59,396 nt of DNA. Origin: an uncultured beta proteobacterium (GTDB taxonomy: Bacteria > Pseudomonadota > Gammaproteobacteria > Burkholderiales > Burkholderiaceae_C). How positions within the stretch are numbered: position 1 is the first letter of the stretch; the number at the start of each line of letters is the position of its first letter. The stretch covers positions 1-59,396 of the forward strand of contig CAIKLM010000163.1 of assembly GCA_903828235.1 (NCBI GenBank), given 5' to 3'. Positions 40,823 to 49,392 of the stretch are shown here, piece after piece. The notes below the pieces were generated by a model. It had not been told where the DNA came from. It did no database searches and was given only the letters and a program-made list of their open reading frames with translations. The position numbers and the translations under genes are program-made.

Positions 40823-40828
40823 TAGAAT
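40823..40828 (+). promoter_or_regulatory. -10 box of the M48 peptidase gene, leaderless arrangement
   Basis: TAGAAT ends seven bases before the ATG at 40836. The distance places the transcription start on or next to the start codon. There is no Shine-Dalgarno. Confidence 0.45.
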
Positions 40829-40835
40829 GCCCGGC

Positions 40836-41726
40836 ATGGACACCGATGCGTCGCTGACGTTGTTTTTCGGCTGCCGTTGCCACCGGCCCGCGGGCTCGCT
40901 GCACTCGCCGGGGCGGCGGCTGTTCACGGGGCTGGCCCTGGCCGCGGCCGCCGCACCCGCGCTGGCCAGCATCCCCGAGTGCCGGCGCTCGCGCGCGGCC
41001 TCTCTGGCGCCGGCCAGCTACGTCGAGAACATGGCGCAGCAGCAGTACGTGCAGATGCTGCGCCAGGCGCAGCAGCAACGCGCGCTGGCCACGGGCGGCG
41101 TGCAGCTGGAGCGGCTGCGCTACATCGCGGCGCGCATGGTGCCCTTCACGCCGGCCTGCAACGAACGCGCGCGGCAGTGGAACTGGGAGGTCAACCTGCT
41201 GGGCTCCGACCAGATCAACGCCTTCTGCATGCCCGGCGGCAAGATCGCCTTCTACACCGGCATCCTGGCGCGTCTGAAGCTCGACGACGACGAGGTGGCC
41301 ATGATCATGGGCCACGAGGTCGCGCACGCGCTGCTGGAGCACGCGCGCGAGCGCATGGTCAAGTCCGGCGGCACCGAGCTGCTGCTGCGCGGCGGCGCGG
41401 CGCTGCTGGGCCTGGGCAGCCTGGGCGACGCGGCCGCCGCCGGCGCCAGCCAGCTGCTGAGCCTGAAGTACAGCCGCGACGACGAGTCGCAGGCCGACGC
41501 GCTGGGCCTGCTCGTCGCGGCGCAGGCCGGCTACGACCCCAGGGCCGGCGTCACGCTGTGGCAGAAGATGGGCCGCGTCGGCGGTGACAAGCCGCCGCCC
41601 TGGCTGAGCACGCACCCGGCCGGCGAGAAGCGCATCGCCAGCATCGAGGCGCGGCTGCCGCAGCTGACGCCGGTGTTCGGCAGCGCGCCCAAGCCGCCTA
41701 GGCGCTTCGGTCCTCCGGCGGGGTAG
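40836..41726 (+). CDS. M48-family zinc metallopeptidase
   Basis: The 296-residue protein has an N-terminal export segment (RRLFTGLALAAAAAPALA) and the zinc site HEVAH (His160, Glu161, His164) with Glu217 of RDDESQADALG as the third ligand. This is the compact, Oma1/LoiP-like type of periplasmic or outer-membrane-associated protease used in envelope quality control. The start at 40836 is preferred over the ATG at 40827, which overlaps the -10 box. Its last 29 bases overlap the convergent subtilase gene. Confidence 0.9.
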   Translation: MDTDASLTLFFGCRCHRPAGSLHSPGRRLFTGLALAAAAAPALASIPECRRSRAASLAPASYVENMAQQQYVQMLRQAQQQRALATGGVQLERLRYIAARMVPFTPACNERARQWNWEVNLLGSDQINAFCMPGGKIAFYTGILARLKLDDDEVAMIMGHEVAHALLEHARERMVKSGGTELLLRGGAALLGLGSLGDAAAAGASQLLSLKYSRDDESQADALGLLVAAQAGYDPRAGVTLWQKMGRVGGDKPPPWLSTHPAGEKRIASIEARLPQLTPVFGSAPKPPRRFGPPAG

Positions 41727-43716
41727 CCATCTGGCCGAGGGCCGCCTGCGCAGGGGCGCTGCCGCCCAGCGCAGCGCCCCGCTCCAGCCTGCGGGCGATC
41801 TGCGCGACCACCTGCGGGGCCGCCAGGCTGGTGCCGCGCCAGCGCAAACCCTGGGTGGGCGCCACGGCATCCGGCCCGCTGTGATTGCCCACCACCGGCA
41901 GGCCACGGTCCAGCCCCCGGAAGCGCTCGTCCGCATCGGCCCAGCGCGCCACGCCGGGGCGACCGTCGCGTGTCGGCCCCTGGCCGCTTTCGGGCAGCCG
42001 AGTGCCGGCGCCGCGCACCGTGCCACCGACCGCGATCACGCCGCGCGCCGAGGCCTGCGCCGTGAGCGTGCCGGCATCGTCGATGCGCCAGGCGCTGCCC
42101 GCAGGTGCCACCAGCACCGAGTCGGGCCGGCCCGACAGCGGCTGGGCGCCGGGCTCGTCGCGCTCGATCCAGGCGTGCAGCACGAGCTCAGCCTTGCCGG
42201 GGTTGTGCACCTGGAGCCGCCAGGTGCCGGGCGGCGCACTGGCCGGCTCGCCTTGGCCCCCGGGGCCCGGTTCGAGCTGCGCGGGATGGGTGGGCGCCAA
42301 GGCGATCCACAGGCGGCCGGACCGCGATCCCTCGGCAGGCGGGATGTGCGCGACGGCGGCTGCCAGCATGCCCGATGCGTCGCGCAGCAGCGTGAGCGGC
42401 CCGGAGGACCCCGCGCTGGCGACGACGGCGCCCGTGCCGTGCCCGAAGTCGAAGCGGGGTGCAGGCTGCCCCTCGGCCTGCTCGTACCAGACGTCCAGGA
42501 AGCTTTGGGTGGGATCGGCGGTCGGCAGCACCCAGTGCAAGGCCGCGGACTCGGTTTGTCCCAGCGTGGCCGTGGCGTGGCCCCGGCGTCCGGCCGCGTT
42601 GCCTGCGGCCAGCACCACCGCCCGCCGCGCCGCCACGCGCTCGAGCTCGCGCTCCAGCAGCGAGCTGCCATCGTGCGGCCCGGCGTGCGTGCCCACGCTG
42701 AGGTTGACGACCATCGGGCGGTCGCCGGCCTGCTCCTCGAGCCAGGCCAGGGCGTCCACCAGGTAGGCCGTCAGCCATCCGCCCGAGAGGTCGTCGATGG
42801 CGTCCTGCGGCAACTGGACGAACAGGATGTCCGCGTCGTTGCCGGCGGCGGCCAGCGCGCTGACGGCCGTGCCGTGGCTGCCGGGCTGCAGCAGCTCCGG
42901 CATGCCGGCCAGGGCGTAGGCGAGTTCGTGGGCGCGCCAGTCGTCGCCCGAGACGCGACAGACCGTCTCCCCGGCGTGCGCCACGGCGGCCGCTGCCAGG
43001 GCGTCGAGCCGCTCGCGGGTCGCCACGCGTCCGTAACCGGCCCGGTCGTTGCGGACCCAGGGCGACGACGGCGGCCCCGCGCGGGCGCGGTCTGCGGAGC
43101 GACCCTGGTCCCACAGGGCGAGCACGCGGGTGCCCGGGCTGCTGCCGGAGGGGTCGCGCGACAGGGCGGGATGCAGGAAGGCACAGCCGAAGTCGACGAT
43201 GCCGATGAGCGGCCGGTCGGCAGGGTCCCTGCGGCGCCGGATCTTCAACGCGCGCACCTCGGGCAGGTCGCGCACGCGGCGGCTGGGGCCGTGAGCCTGC
43301 GCACGGCGCAGGCGGTGCAGCAGCGCGGCCCGTTCGGCGGGCGACGCCCGCAGCAAACGCAGCATGAGATCCGGCCCGCTGCGGGTGACCGGCCCGGGGC
43401 CGCCGATGAAGCCCGGCACGATGCGGGCGATGCCAGGCAGGGCAGCCAAGTCGAGCAGCCGATCGAGCGGCACGAGCGCGGTGATGCAGGCCTCGCCCTG
43501 GCCGAGCAGCACGCCGGCATGCAGGGGCGCCACCGCGGCGCCATGCGCATGCAGTGAACGGGCGAGTCCGTTCGAGTCGCGCCCTTCGCGCAGCTCGATG
43601 GCAGCCCGCACACGCCGGCCTTGCCGGTAGGCGCCGTAGCCCGTGTGCGCCGCCCACCACGCCAGGGGGTCGAGTCCGCCCTTCAGGGCCCGGAGCCAGG
43701 CGTCTTGCTCGTCCAT
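41698..43716 (-). CDS. Cytoplasmic-type S8 subtilisin-like protease
   Basis: The 672-residue protein has no signal peptide. An N-terminal region (about 35-105) with LVPLDRLLDLAALPGIARI looks like the inhibitory prodomain of subtilases. The S8 domain has Asp175 in IGIVDFGCAFLHP, His281 in GSHGTAVSAL, oxyanion Asn373 in AAGNAAG and Ser630 in RWRGTSLAAP, so it appears active. A long beta-rich insertion (about 390-560) lies between the Asn and Ser. It is the last gene of the Crp-cyclase-haloperoxidase run, 17 bases behind the haloperoxidase-like gene. Intracellular location and regulation by that cassette are inferences. Confidence 0.9.
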   Translation of the reverse strand: MDEQDAWLRALKGGLDPLAWWAAHTGYGAYRQGRRVRAAIELREGRDSNGLARSLHAHGAAVAPLHAGVLLGQGEACITALVPLDRLLDLAALPGIARIVPGFIGGPGPVTRSGPDLMLRLLRASPAERAALLHRLRRAQAHGPSRRVRDLPEVRALKIRRRRDPADRPLIGIVDFGCAFLHPALSRDPSGSSPGTRVLALWDQGRSADRARAGPPSSPWVRNDRAGYGRVATRERLDALAAAAVAHAGETVCRVSGDDWRAHELAYALAGMPELLQPGSHGTAVSALAAAGNDADILFVQLPQDAIDDLSGGWLTAYLVDALAWLEEQAGDRPMVVNLSVGTHAGPHDGSSLLERELERVAARRAVVLAAGNAAGRRGHATATLGQTESAALHWVLPTADPTQSFLDVWYEQAEGQPAPRFDFGHGTGAVVASAGSSGPLTLLRDASGMLAAAVAHIPPAEGSRSGRLWIALAPTHPAQLEPGPGGQGEPASAPPGTWRLQVHNPGKAELVLHAWIERDEPGAQPLSGRPDSVLVAPAGSAWRIDDAGTLTAQASARGVIAVGGTVRGAGTRLPESGQGPTRDGRPGVARWADADERFRGLDRGLPVVGNHSGPDAVAPTQGLRWRGTSLAAPQVVAQIARRLERGAALGGSAPAQAALGQMATPPEDRSA

Positions 43717-43733
43717 GTGCGCACTGCCTGCGG

Positions 43734-44855
43734 TCAGGCGGCGGGCCACTCGGCGCGCGCCTTCGCCCAGAGCCAGGCCAGGCCAAGGGCCTGCGGCGCC
43801 GCACCGGCAGGCCGGAGTGGCAACCGGTCGGGCACCGTCGCGAGATCGATGTCGGCGCCCGGGCTGTGGGCCAGGGTGGACAGGTCCGAGGCGGGGTCGA
43901 ACGAACGGCTGCCCCATTCGGTGAACCCGGGGTCGGCCGTCGCGATCACGAAGCGCGCCAGGGTATCGCCCAGGATGCAGCCCGCCAGGCTGTCCACCGG
44001 GAAATGCACCCCCGCGACCTCGCGGTTGCGGGCGATGCGGGCGGCGTGGCGAAACAGCGATTGCCGGCCCGTGTCGGGCAGCCCGGCCAGCGTGGCCAGC
44101 ACGCGGGCCGCCGCGAAGGCCTCGGTGGCGTGGCCGCTGGGCCAACTGTCGTGGCCCGGCGTGGGGATCAGCGGCTGGATCTGCGGGCTGTACTCCACCG
44201 GGCGCGGGCAGCCGGCGTGGTGCTTGAGGCGGTACACGAAGATCACCACCAGGTTGAGCACGGCATCGACGAACTCCATCGTGTGGCGATGGCGCCCCGG
44301 GCGGAGGTTCACGATCGAGGCCCACCACGCCACCGGGGGCACGACCTGGGCGAGGATTTCCGTCGCGCGCTCCGCCCGCTCGGCGGACGCGGCATGCACG
44401 GCATCGAGCTCGCGCCTGAACTGGTCGTAATCCGGCCGCGTGAGCGCCACCAAGGTGCGGCGGCCGTCGCGCAGCAAGATGCGGCCCTCTTCGGCTCGGC
44501 TGCCGTCGAAGCCGACCAGGTCGAGCAACTCGCTTAGGCAGACATGGGCCCGGGGCAGCGCGTCCTGCTCCCAGAACCGGTCTTCCGCCCGGGTGCCGAC
44601 GCTGCCGTCGGCGGGCCTGCCCCGGCGCAGCTGCGCGGGGTCGAGGTCCTTGGCGACCACCGGGCGGCGCATGCCGTCGAGCTCCCAGTGTCCGAGGCCG
44701 ACCTGCGACGCCAGCAAGGCGTCGGCCACCAGCGGCTCTTGCGAACTGCTGCCCCCACCCGCGTGCGAGGTGTGGCTCGTGTGGGACGTGTGGCTGGTGT
44801 GCGACGTGTGGCTGGTGTGCGAGGTGTGACTCGTGTGCGACGTCAGCAAAGGCAT
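43734..44855 (-). CDS. Vanadium haloperoxidase/PAP2-superfamily enzyme with (Thr-Ser-His)9 N-terminus
   Basis: The 373-residue protein starts MPLL followed by nine Thr-Ser-His units (residues 5-31) and a Gly/Ser linker. The rest has the three phosphate/vanadate-binding motifs of the PAP2/haloperoxidase fold: Lys211-x6-Arg218-Pro (KHHAGCPRP), PSGH (239-242) and Arg278-x5-His284 with Asp288 (RNREVAGVHFPVD). It may be a haloperoxidase or a phosphatase; the sequence cannot decide. No signal peptide and few membrane segments favour a soluble enzyme. The His repeat could bind a metal. A strong AGGAGG site precedes the ATG, 45 bases behind the cyclase gene. Confidence 0.85.
   Translation of the reverse strand: MPLLTSHTSHTSHTSHTSHTSHTSHTSHTSHAGGGSSSQEPLVADALLASQVGLGHWELDGMRRPVVAKDLDPAQLRRGRPADGSVGTRAEDRFWEQDALPRAHVCLSELLDLVGFDGSRAEEGRILLRDGRRTLVALTRPDYDQFRRELDAVHAASAERAERATEILAQVVPPVAWWASIVNLRPGRHRHTMEFVDAVLNLVVIFVYRLKHHAGCPRPVEYSPQIQPLIPTPGHDSWPSGHATEAFAAARVLATLAGLPDTGRQSLFRHAARIARNREVAGVHFPVDSLAGCILGDTLARFVIATADPGFTEWGSRSFDPASDLSTLAHSPGADIDLATVPDRLPLRPAGAAPQALGLAWLWAKARAEWPAA
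44763..44843 (-). repeat. 9-bp tandem repeat, nine copies, coding Thr-Ser-His
   Basis: Nine in-frame 9-bp units run without interruption through the start of the haloperoxidase-like gene. His is CAC in every unit, while Ser and Thr codons vary (TCG, AGC, TCC, AGT; ACG, ACC). The mixed codons mean the peptide pattern has been kept while the DNA has drifted, although several adjacent pairs form near-identical 18-bp units that could change copy number by slippage. Confidence 0.95.
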
Positions 44856-44900
44856 GGGTCTGTCCTCCTGTCGGCCTGGGTCGGCGTGGGGGCCTCGAAG

Positions 44901-46730
44901 TCAGTCGGGCGCACCGGCTTCGCGAAGCACCTCGGCGAAGCGCTGCAGCAGCGCCCCCTCGCCGCCGGGAAAGCGGGCCCGGTAGGCCTGCAGCCGGAAG
45001 CCCGGCTCCAGGCGCAGCATGTCGGCCATGGTGGCGCGTGCGCCATCTTCGTCGCCGCGCAGCCACTGGGCGATGGCCAGCGTGCGGTGGGTCGCGGTGT
45101 GCAGCCGATGCGCGCGCAGGGAGCGTCGCGCCAGCCGCTCAGCGTCGTCCAGCCGGCCGGCCACCAGCGCCGCGAACCCCGCCAGCGTGTCGAAGTAGTA
45201 GCGCAAGGGGTCGACGGGCGACAAGGCCAGGCTGCGGCTCGCCGCCTCCCAGGCCGCGGCGCCCTGGTCTCGCCAGCCGCGCAGCGTGCCCAGGTAGAGC
45301 CACGCCAGGGGCTCGTTGGGATTGACCTCCAGAGCGCGGCGGTACGACGCCTCGGCGCCATCGAGGTCCTTCAGGAGGAAGCCGTGCACCAGGCCCTTCA
45401 TGGTCAGCGCCAGTGCGCTGGAGGCGTCGACGTCGAGTGCCCGGTTGGCGGTGTCGAGTGCGCGGCGGGCATCGCCCTGGGGATCGGACGACAGGCCTTG
45501 CACCGCGCGCATGGCGTGCCACTGGCCCAGCAGCGCATGCGGCTGCGGCCGCCGCGGGTGGCGCTGCGCGAGGTGCTCGAGCAGGTGCTGAGCGCGCTCG
45601 AAATCGTGCCGTGACGACCGGTGAATCAGGCCCAACCCGGCCAGCAGCAGGCTGTGGCTGCGCAGGTTGGGCAACGGCAGCGTGCTGGAACGGATGAGTT
45701 CCTGCTGCAGGATCGCATCGCTGATGGCGGCCACCACGCCCGGCACGATGCCGTCGTCGCCCTGCAGCAGCTGCGGCAGATCGGCCTCGAAGGCATCGGA
45801 CCAGACGACGCTCTGGTCGGCCGTGCGCGAGAGTTCAGTGCGGGCGCGCACGCGATCGCCCCGCCGCCAGACGGTGCCCGACAACACGTAGGCCGCCCCG
45901 AGCATCGTCCCGATCTCCGCCAGCCCCAAGCCGCGGCGGGCTGCCACGTTGCAGGACAAGCGCGCGATCACGTGCAGATGCGCACTGCGGGCGAGGCCGC
46001 CCCGGATCTCGTCGCCGATCAGATCCCCGATCGCGGCGAGGCCTTGACCGGACTCCAGCGGCGCCAGGGGCAACACAGCGATGCCGGCGCGCAGCGGGTC
46101 GGCGCCGCCCACGGCCGGCTCGGTGGCCACGGGGTGTGCCGTCGTGCCGCCCTGCCCGGGCGGTGCCAGCCGATACGCGCGCACGGGCGCCGCCAGGTGC
46201 TTCAGGTAACAGTCGCCCAGGTCCTCGGGGTCGGCGTCGTGTCCCGGCATCAGGCGGTCGCGCACCTCGACCGAGGCCACGATCTCGCCCGGCGCCGCCA
46301 GGGTGGCCAGCCGGGCCGCGAGGTTGACCGCGCGACCCTGGATGTCGTGCCCGGTCTGCCACACGTCGCCGTGCGCCGCGGCCACGCGCAGGGCGATGCG
46401 CCGGTCGGCCTCGACGGCGACATCGAACGACGCGGCGCAGCGCTGCATCGCGAAGGCCGCGCGCACGGCGGCCCCGGCGTCGTCGAAGTCGGCAAGCAAG
46501 CCGTCGCCGGTGCTCTTCACGACACGCCCGCCGTGCTCGGGAACCACCCGCGCGCGGAAGGCGGCGAACAGCCGCTCGCAGCGGTCGACGGTGCCTGCCT
46601 CATCCTGTTCCATCAGCCTGACGAATTCCACGATGTCGACCACCAGCACCGTGCGGCCCGCAAGCCGGAGGGACGGCAGGGTGGCGGGAGAGTCGCCGGA
46701 CGTCATCGTCAAGTCGACGGATGACGGCAC
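44901..46730 (-). CDS. Class III adenylate/guanylate cyclase with TPR region
   Basis: The 609-residue soluble protein has an N-terminal cyclase domain with both metal-binding aspartates (Asp32 in VVDIVEF, Asp76 in STGDG), Lys72, which favours ATP over GTP, and the transition-state residues Asn136 and Arg140 in AVNLAARL. A middle domain (about 215-335, AVLPLAPL...YVLSGTV) is of the TolB-like type common in this architecture, and the rest is TPR repeats for protein contacts. It should make cAMP. It begins ten bases after the Crp/Fnr gene, which suggests that the product is read by that regulator. Confidence 0.9.
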   Translation of the reverse strand: MPSSVDLTMTSGDSPATLPSLRLAGRTVLVVDIVEFVRLMEQDEAGTVDRCERLFAAFRARVVPEHGGRVVKSTGDGLLADFDDAGAAVRAAFAMQRCAASFDVAVEADRRIALRVAAAHGDVWQTGHDIQGRAVNLAARLATLAAPGEIVASVEVRDRLMPGHDADPEDLGDCYLKHLAAPVRAYRLAPPGQGGTTAHPVATEPAVGGADPLRAGIAVLPLAPLESGQGLAAIGDLIGDEIRGGLARSAHLHVIARLSCNVAARRGLGLAEIGTMLGAAYVLSGTVWRRGDRVRARTELSRTADQSVVWSDAFEADLPQLLQGDDGIVPGVVAAISDAILQQELIRSSTLPLPNLRSHSLLLAGLGLIHRSSRHDFERAQHLLEHLAQRHPRRPQPHALLGQWHAMRAVQGLSSDPQGDARRALDTANRALDVDASSALALTMKGLVHGFLLKDLDGAEASYRRALEVNPNEPLAWLYLGTLRGWRDQGAAAWEAASRSLALSPVDPLRYYFDTLAGFAALVAGRLDDAERLARRSLRAHRLHTATHRTLAIAQWLRGDEDGARATMADMLRLEPGFRLQAYRARFPGGEGALLQRFAEVLREAGAPD

Positions 46731-46740
46731 GGGCGATGCC

Positions 46741-47400
46741 TCACCACTTGGCCGGCAGCTCGCGCGGCAGTTGCCAGCCGCCGCGCCGCTCGACGACCAG
46801 CCAGCCGCCTCGCTCCAGGTCCTTCAGGACCCGGCTCACCATCGAGCGCGTGCAGCCGAGCGACGCCGCCAGCGTGGCGTGCGACGGCGCGGGCGCGATG
46901 ACGCGGCCACCGCCGGGTGCGGGCTGGGCCAGCTCGTCGAGCCGCCGCTTCAGGCGGCCGTAGACGTCGTTGAGCGCGATCTCGCGCAGTCCGACGGTCG
47001 CCGCGCGGGCACGGCGGATCACCTTGGCCAGCAACTCGAAGGCGAACGCGGGCTCGTCGGCCAGGTGAGCCTGCAGCGTGGCCCGCGTCACCATGGCCAG
47101 GCGGCAGGACGTCAGCGTGGCCACGTTGGCGGCGCGCAGGCCGCCGTCGAGGCTCATTTCGCCGACGTAGTCGCCGGGGCCGTACTCGGCGTATCGCACC
47201 TCGCGGCGGTCGGCGTCTTCGCTGAAGGCGCGCAGCCGGCCTTCCAGCACGATGTACAGCGTGTCGCCGGGCTCGCCCTCGGTGATGAACTGGGTGCCGC
47301 TGCGCAGGACCCTGACGACGCCGCGCGCGGCCAGGCGCTGCAGCGATGGCGACCAGTTCGTGATCGGCGCGGCGGTGGCGGTGGGAGGGGGTTCGGGCAT
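46741..47400 (-). CDS. Crp/Fnr-family transcriptional regulator
   Basis: The 219-residue protein has a cyclic-nucleotide-binding domain with the phosphate-binding cassette GEMSLDGGLRAANVA; Gly80, Glu81 and Arg89 match the residues that hold cAMP in Crp. There is no N-terminal cysteine cluster as in Fnr. The C-terminal winged helix carries the recognition segment ATLAASLGCTRSMVSRVLKDLE. It is the first gene of the four-gene run with the cyclase. Targets are unknown; control of its own operon is likely but not shown. A TAACAT -10-like box lies at 47452-47457 on the minus strand. Confidence 0.92.
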   Translation of the reverse strand: MPEPPPTATAAPITNWSPSLQRLAARGVVRVLRSGTQFITEGEPGDTLYIVLEGRLRAFSEDADRREVRYAEYGPGDYVGEMSLDGGLRAANVATLTSCRLAMVTRATLQAHLADEPAFAFELLAKVIRRARAATVGLREIALNDVYGRLKRRLDELAQPAPGGGRVIAPAPSHATLAASLGCTRSMVSRVLKDLERGGWLVVERRGGWQLPRELPAKW

Positions 47401-47490
47401 GGGGCATGAGCGGGCCCGGGCACCCGCGCCCGGCCAACGCTCACGCCACGGATGTTACCGAGCGCCCGGCACCCCGATGGAGCTATCGCC

Positions 47491-48183
47491 TCAGCCGCCG
47501 CGCAGCGCCCCTACCAGGGGCGGCAGCACCGCCACCTGCCGCACCAGCTCGCTGATGCTGCCGGCGCCGGCCTTGGCGCGGATGCTGCCGATCTGCGTGC
47601 GCACCGTGCTCACGGCCACGTTCTGCTGCCGCGCGATGGCCGTGGGGCGCACGCCGGCACACAACAGCTCGAGCACGCGGGTCTCCGCCGGCGTGAGCTG
47701 CAGGCTGCGCGCGAAGCCGTGCACCGACAGCTGCTCGCACACCTGGCGCTTGCCCAGCACCAGCAGCGTCAGCGGCCCCTGCCCCCCGGCGCGCTCGGAC
47801 GCGTTCTCGGGCAGCGGCACCACCGAGACACCCACGCGGTGCACGCCCGTTCCCAGCGTCACCAGCCGGCGCAGCCCGCGCTGCGCCGCCGCCAGCGCGT
47901 CCTGCAGCGGCAGCACGTCGTGCGGGCGCAGCGCACGCAGGCTGCTGCCGAGCAGCTGCAGCGGGTGGTCGCCGTCGAGCTCGAGGCGGGCAGCGTGATT
48001 GCTGTAGAGCACCTGCGCGCCGGCGCCCACGAGCAGCATGCCGTAGTCGATCTCGTCGAGCATGCGCGTCAGGCACTGGGTCAGCTGGGCCGGATGGGCA
48101 TCGGCTCGCACGGGGATCCGGCGAACGGGCGCGGCGAACACAGGGGGTGCGTCGGGGGCGCAGTCGATGAGGGTGTCCAGCAT
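47491..48183 (-). CDS. LuxR-type helix-turn-helix regulator with PAS-like sensor domain
   Basis: The 230-residue protein has an N-terminal PAS-like region (LDEIDYGMLLVGAGAQVLYSNHAARLEL) represented by DYGMLLVGAG and YSNHAARLEL, and a C-terminal LuxR DNA-binding domain (LTPAETRVLELLCAGVRP, then AVSTVRTQIGSI). There is no receiver domain. ATG 48183 has an AGGAG site; an open extension of 43 codons upstream is rejected. It lies 90 bases upstream of the Crp gene on the same strand and may belong to or control that unit. Confidence 0.88.
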   Translation of the reverse strand: MLDTLIDCAPDAPPVFAAPVRRIPVRADAHPAQLTQCLTRMLDEIDYGMLLVGAGAQVLYSNHAARLELDGDHPLQLLGSSLRALRPHDVLPLQDALAAAQRGLRRLVTLGTGVHRVGVSVVPLPENASERAGGQGPLTLLVLGKRQVCEQLSVHGFARSLQLTPAETRVLELLCAGVRPTAIARQQNVAVSTVRTQIGSIRAKAGAGSISELVRQVAVLPPLVGALRGG

Positions 48184-48325
48184 GGCTTCTCCTGGGGCGG
48201 CCTCGTAGGGCCTGGTGTGGGCGCACGACCGTGCGTCATCCTCCCGATGGTGGTCGGTGCACCCCGACACAGGGGGTGAATCGCCGCGGGCCCCGTGGTG
48301 AGAAATCACCACGCCATGCGCTGGC

Positions 48326-48331
48326 TATGAT
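48326..48331 (+). promoter_or_regulatory. -10 box for the VanX-like gene
   Basis: TATGAT lies 45 bases before the ATG at 48377, in the 193-bp divergent region shared with the LuxR-type gene. The -35 region is weak. The same region has symmetrical CACGG/CCGTG words but no clear operator. Confidence 0.35.
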
Positions 48332-48376
48332 GGCTCGCGTGAGCCTGCCCCGCCCGCCCGTGCCTGGCGCCGCCCG

Positions 48377-48979
48377 ATGATCCGCGTCGAGGACATTGCC
48401 GCCCACCCCGACTACCGCCACCTCGGCACCCTGGTAGGCGTGGCGCACGACCTGCGCTACGCCGGCGCCAACAACTTCGCCGGCCGCAACCTCTACGGGC
48501 GCCTCGACTGCGCCTGGCTGCGCCGCGAGGCCGCCGCGGGCCTGGAGGCCGCCGCGCGATGGCTGGCGCAGGCGCGCCCGGGCTGGCGGCTGCTGGTGCT
48601 GGACGCGCTGCGCCCGCAGCGCGTGCAGGAGTCGATCTGGCTCGACGTGGCCGGCACCCCGGCGCAGGAGTACTTCGCCAACCCCGAGCGCGGCAGCATC
48701 CACAGCTACGGCATGGCCGTCGACGTGACGCTGCTGGGCCCCGACGGCCGCGAGGCCGACATGGGCAGCGGCTTCGACGAGATGAGCCGCCGCTCGCACC
48801 CGGCGCTGCACGCCGAGCTGCTGGCCGCCGGCGTGCTGACCCCGGCGCAGGTGGCCGACCGCGACACACTGGCCGCCGCGCTGCGCGCCGGGGGCTTCGC
48901 CGGCATCGCCAACGAGTGGTGGCACTTCGACCACGGCGACCGCGAGCGCGTGCGCCGCGAGTTGCCGCGCATCCTGTAG
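48377..48979 (+). CDS. D-alanyl-D-alanine dipeptidase, VanX/DdpX family
   Basis: The 200-residue protein has the full M15D zinc site: His109 and Asp116 in SIHSYGMAVD, His183 in EWWHF, catalytic Glu180, and Arg79 in DALRP. It hydrolyses D-Ala-D-Ala. Chromosomal homologues without van genes usually serve cell-wall turnover rather than glycopeptide resistance, and no vanA/vanH-like gene is near. No signal peptide is visible, which fits a cytoplasmic enzyme as in VanX. It converges on the GNAT gene with 21 bases between. Confidence 0.92.
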   Translation: MIRVEDIAAHPDYRHLGTLVGVAHDLRYAGANNFAGRNLYGRLDCAWLRREAAAGLEAAARWLAQARPGWRLLVLDALRPQRVQESIWLDVAGTPAQEYFANPERGSIHSYGMAVDVTLLGPDGREADMGSGFDEMSRRSHPALHAELLAAGVLTPAQVADRDTLAAALRAGGFAGIANEWWHFDHGDRERVRRELPRIL

Positions 48980-49000
48980 GGGGCGCGGCGGCGGCGCGCC

Positions 49001-49285
49001 TCAGTGGCGCGGCGCGAGCAGGTCCTGCGTCTGCGGGTGGCGGCGAATGTAGGCCGCAACGTAGCTGCACGTGGGCCGAACCACCAGGCCCTCGGCGCGC
49101 GCCCAGGCCAGGGTGGCGTGCACCAGGGCCGCGGCCACGCCGCGGCCCTGCAGCGCGGCGGGCACCTCGGTGTGGTGCAGCACCAGCGTGTCGCCCTGGC
49201 GGCGGTAGGCGCACAGCGCCGTCGCGTCGCCCACCTTGGCCACGAAGGCCTGGCGCGCCGGGTCGTGGTGGATGTCGGGCTCCAT
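49001..49285 (-). CDS. Small GNAT-type acetyltransferase (YidJ-like)
   Basis: A 94-residue compact protein with the acyl-CoA binding pattern VPAALQGRGVAAALVHATLAWAR (QGRGVAAAL loop) followed by VVRPTCSYVAAYIRRHP. It matches the small N-acetyltransferase group COG2388, whose substrates are unknown. ATG 49285 gives a natural start MEPDIHHDP; 16 upstream codons in frame are rejected. It is divergent from the FHA-EAL gene. Confidence 0.85.
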   Translation of the reverse strand: MEPDIHHDPARQAFVAKVGDATALCAYRRQGDTLVLHHTEVPAALQGRGVAAALVHATLAWARAEGLVVRPTCSYVAAYIRRHPQTQDLLAPRH

Positions 49286-49392
49286 GGCGGCCCCAATTGT
49301 GGGGTGTAGCCCCGGCTGTGCGCGTCGGGCCACTGGCCTTACAGTGCGACGGCGCGCCTGCCGCGAGCGGGCGCGAACCTGGAGTAACGGGC

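Noticed and set aside
44763..44843. Short tandem array considered as a CRISPR or an intergenic repeat
   Set aside because: Units are 9 bp with no spacers, in frame, and inside a gene with a strong ribosome binding site.
48377..48979. VanX-like gene as a vancomycin resistance determinant
   Set aside because: There are no vanH, vanA or VanRS-type genes around it, and lone chromosomal homologues are widespread in Gram-negative bacteria.
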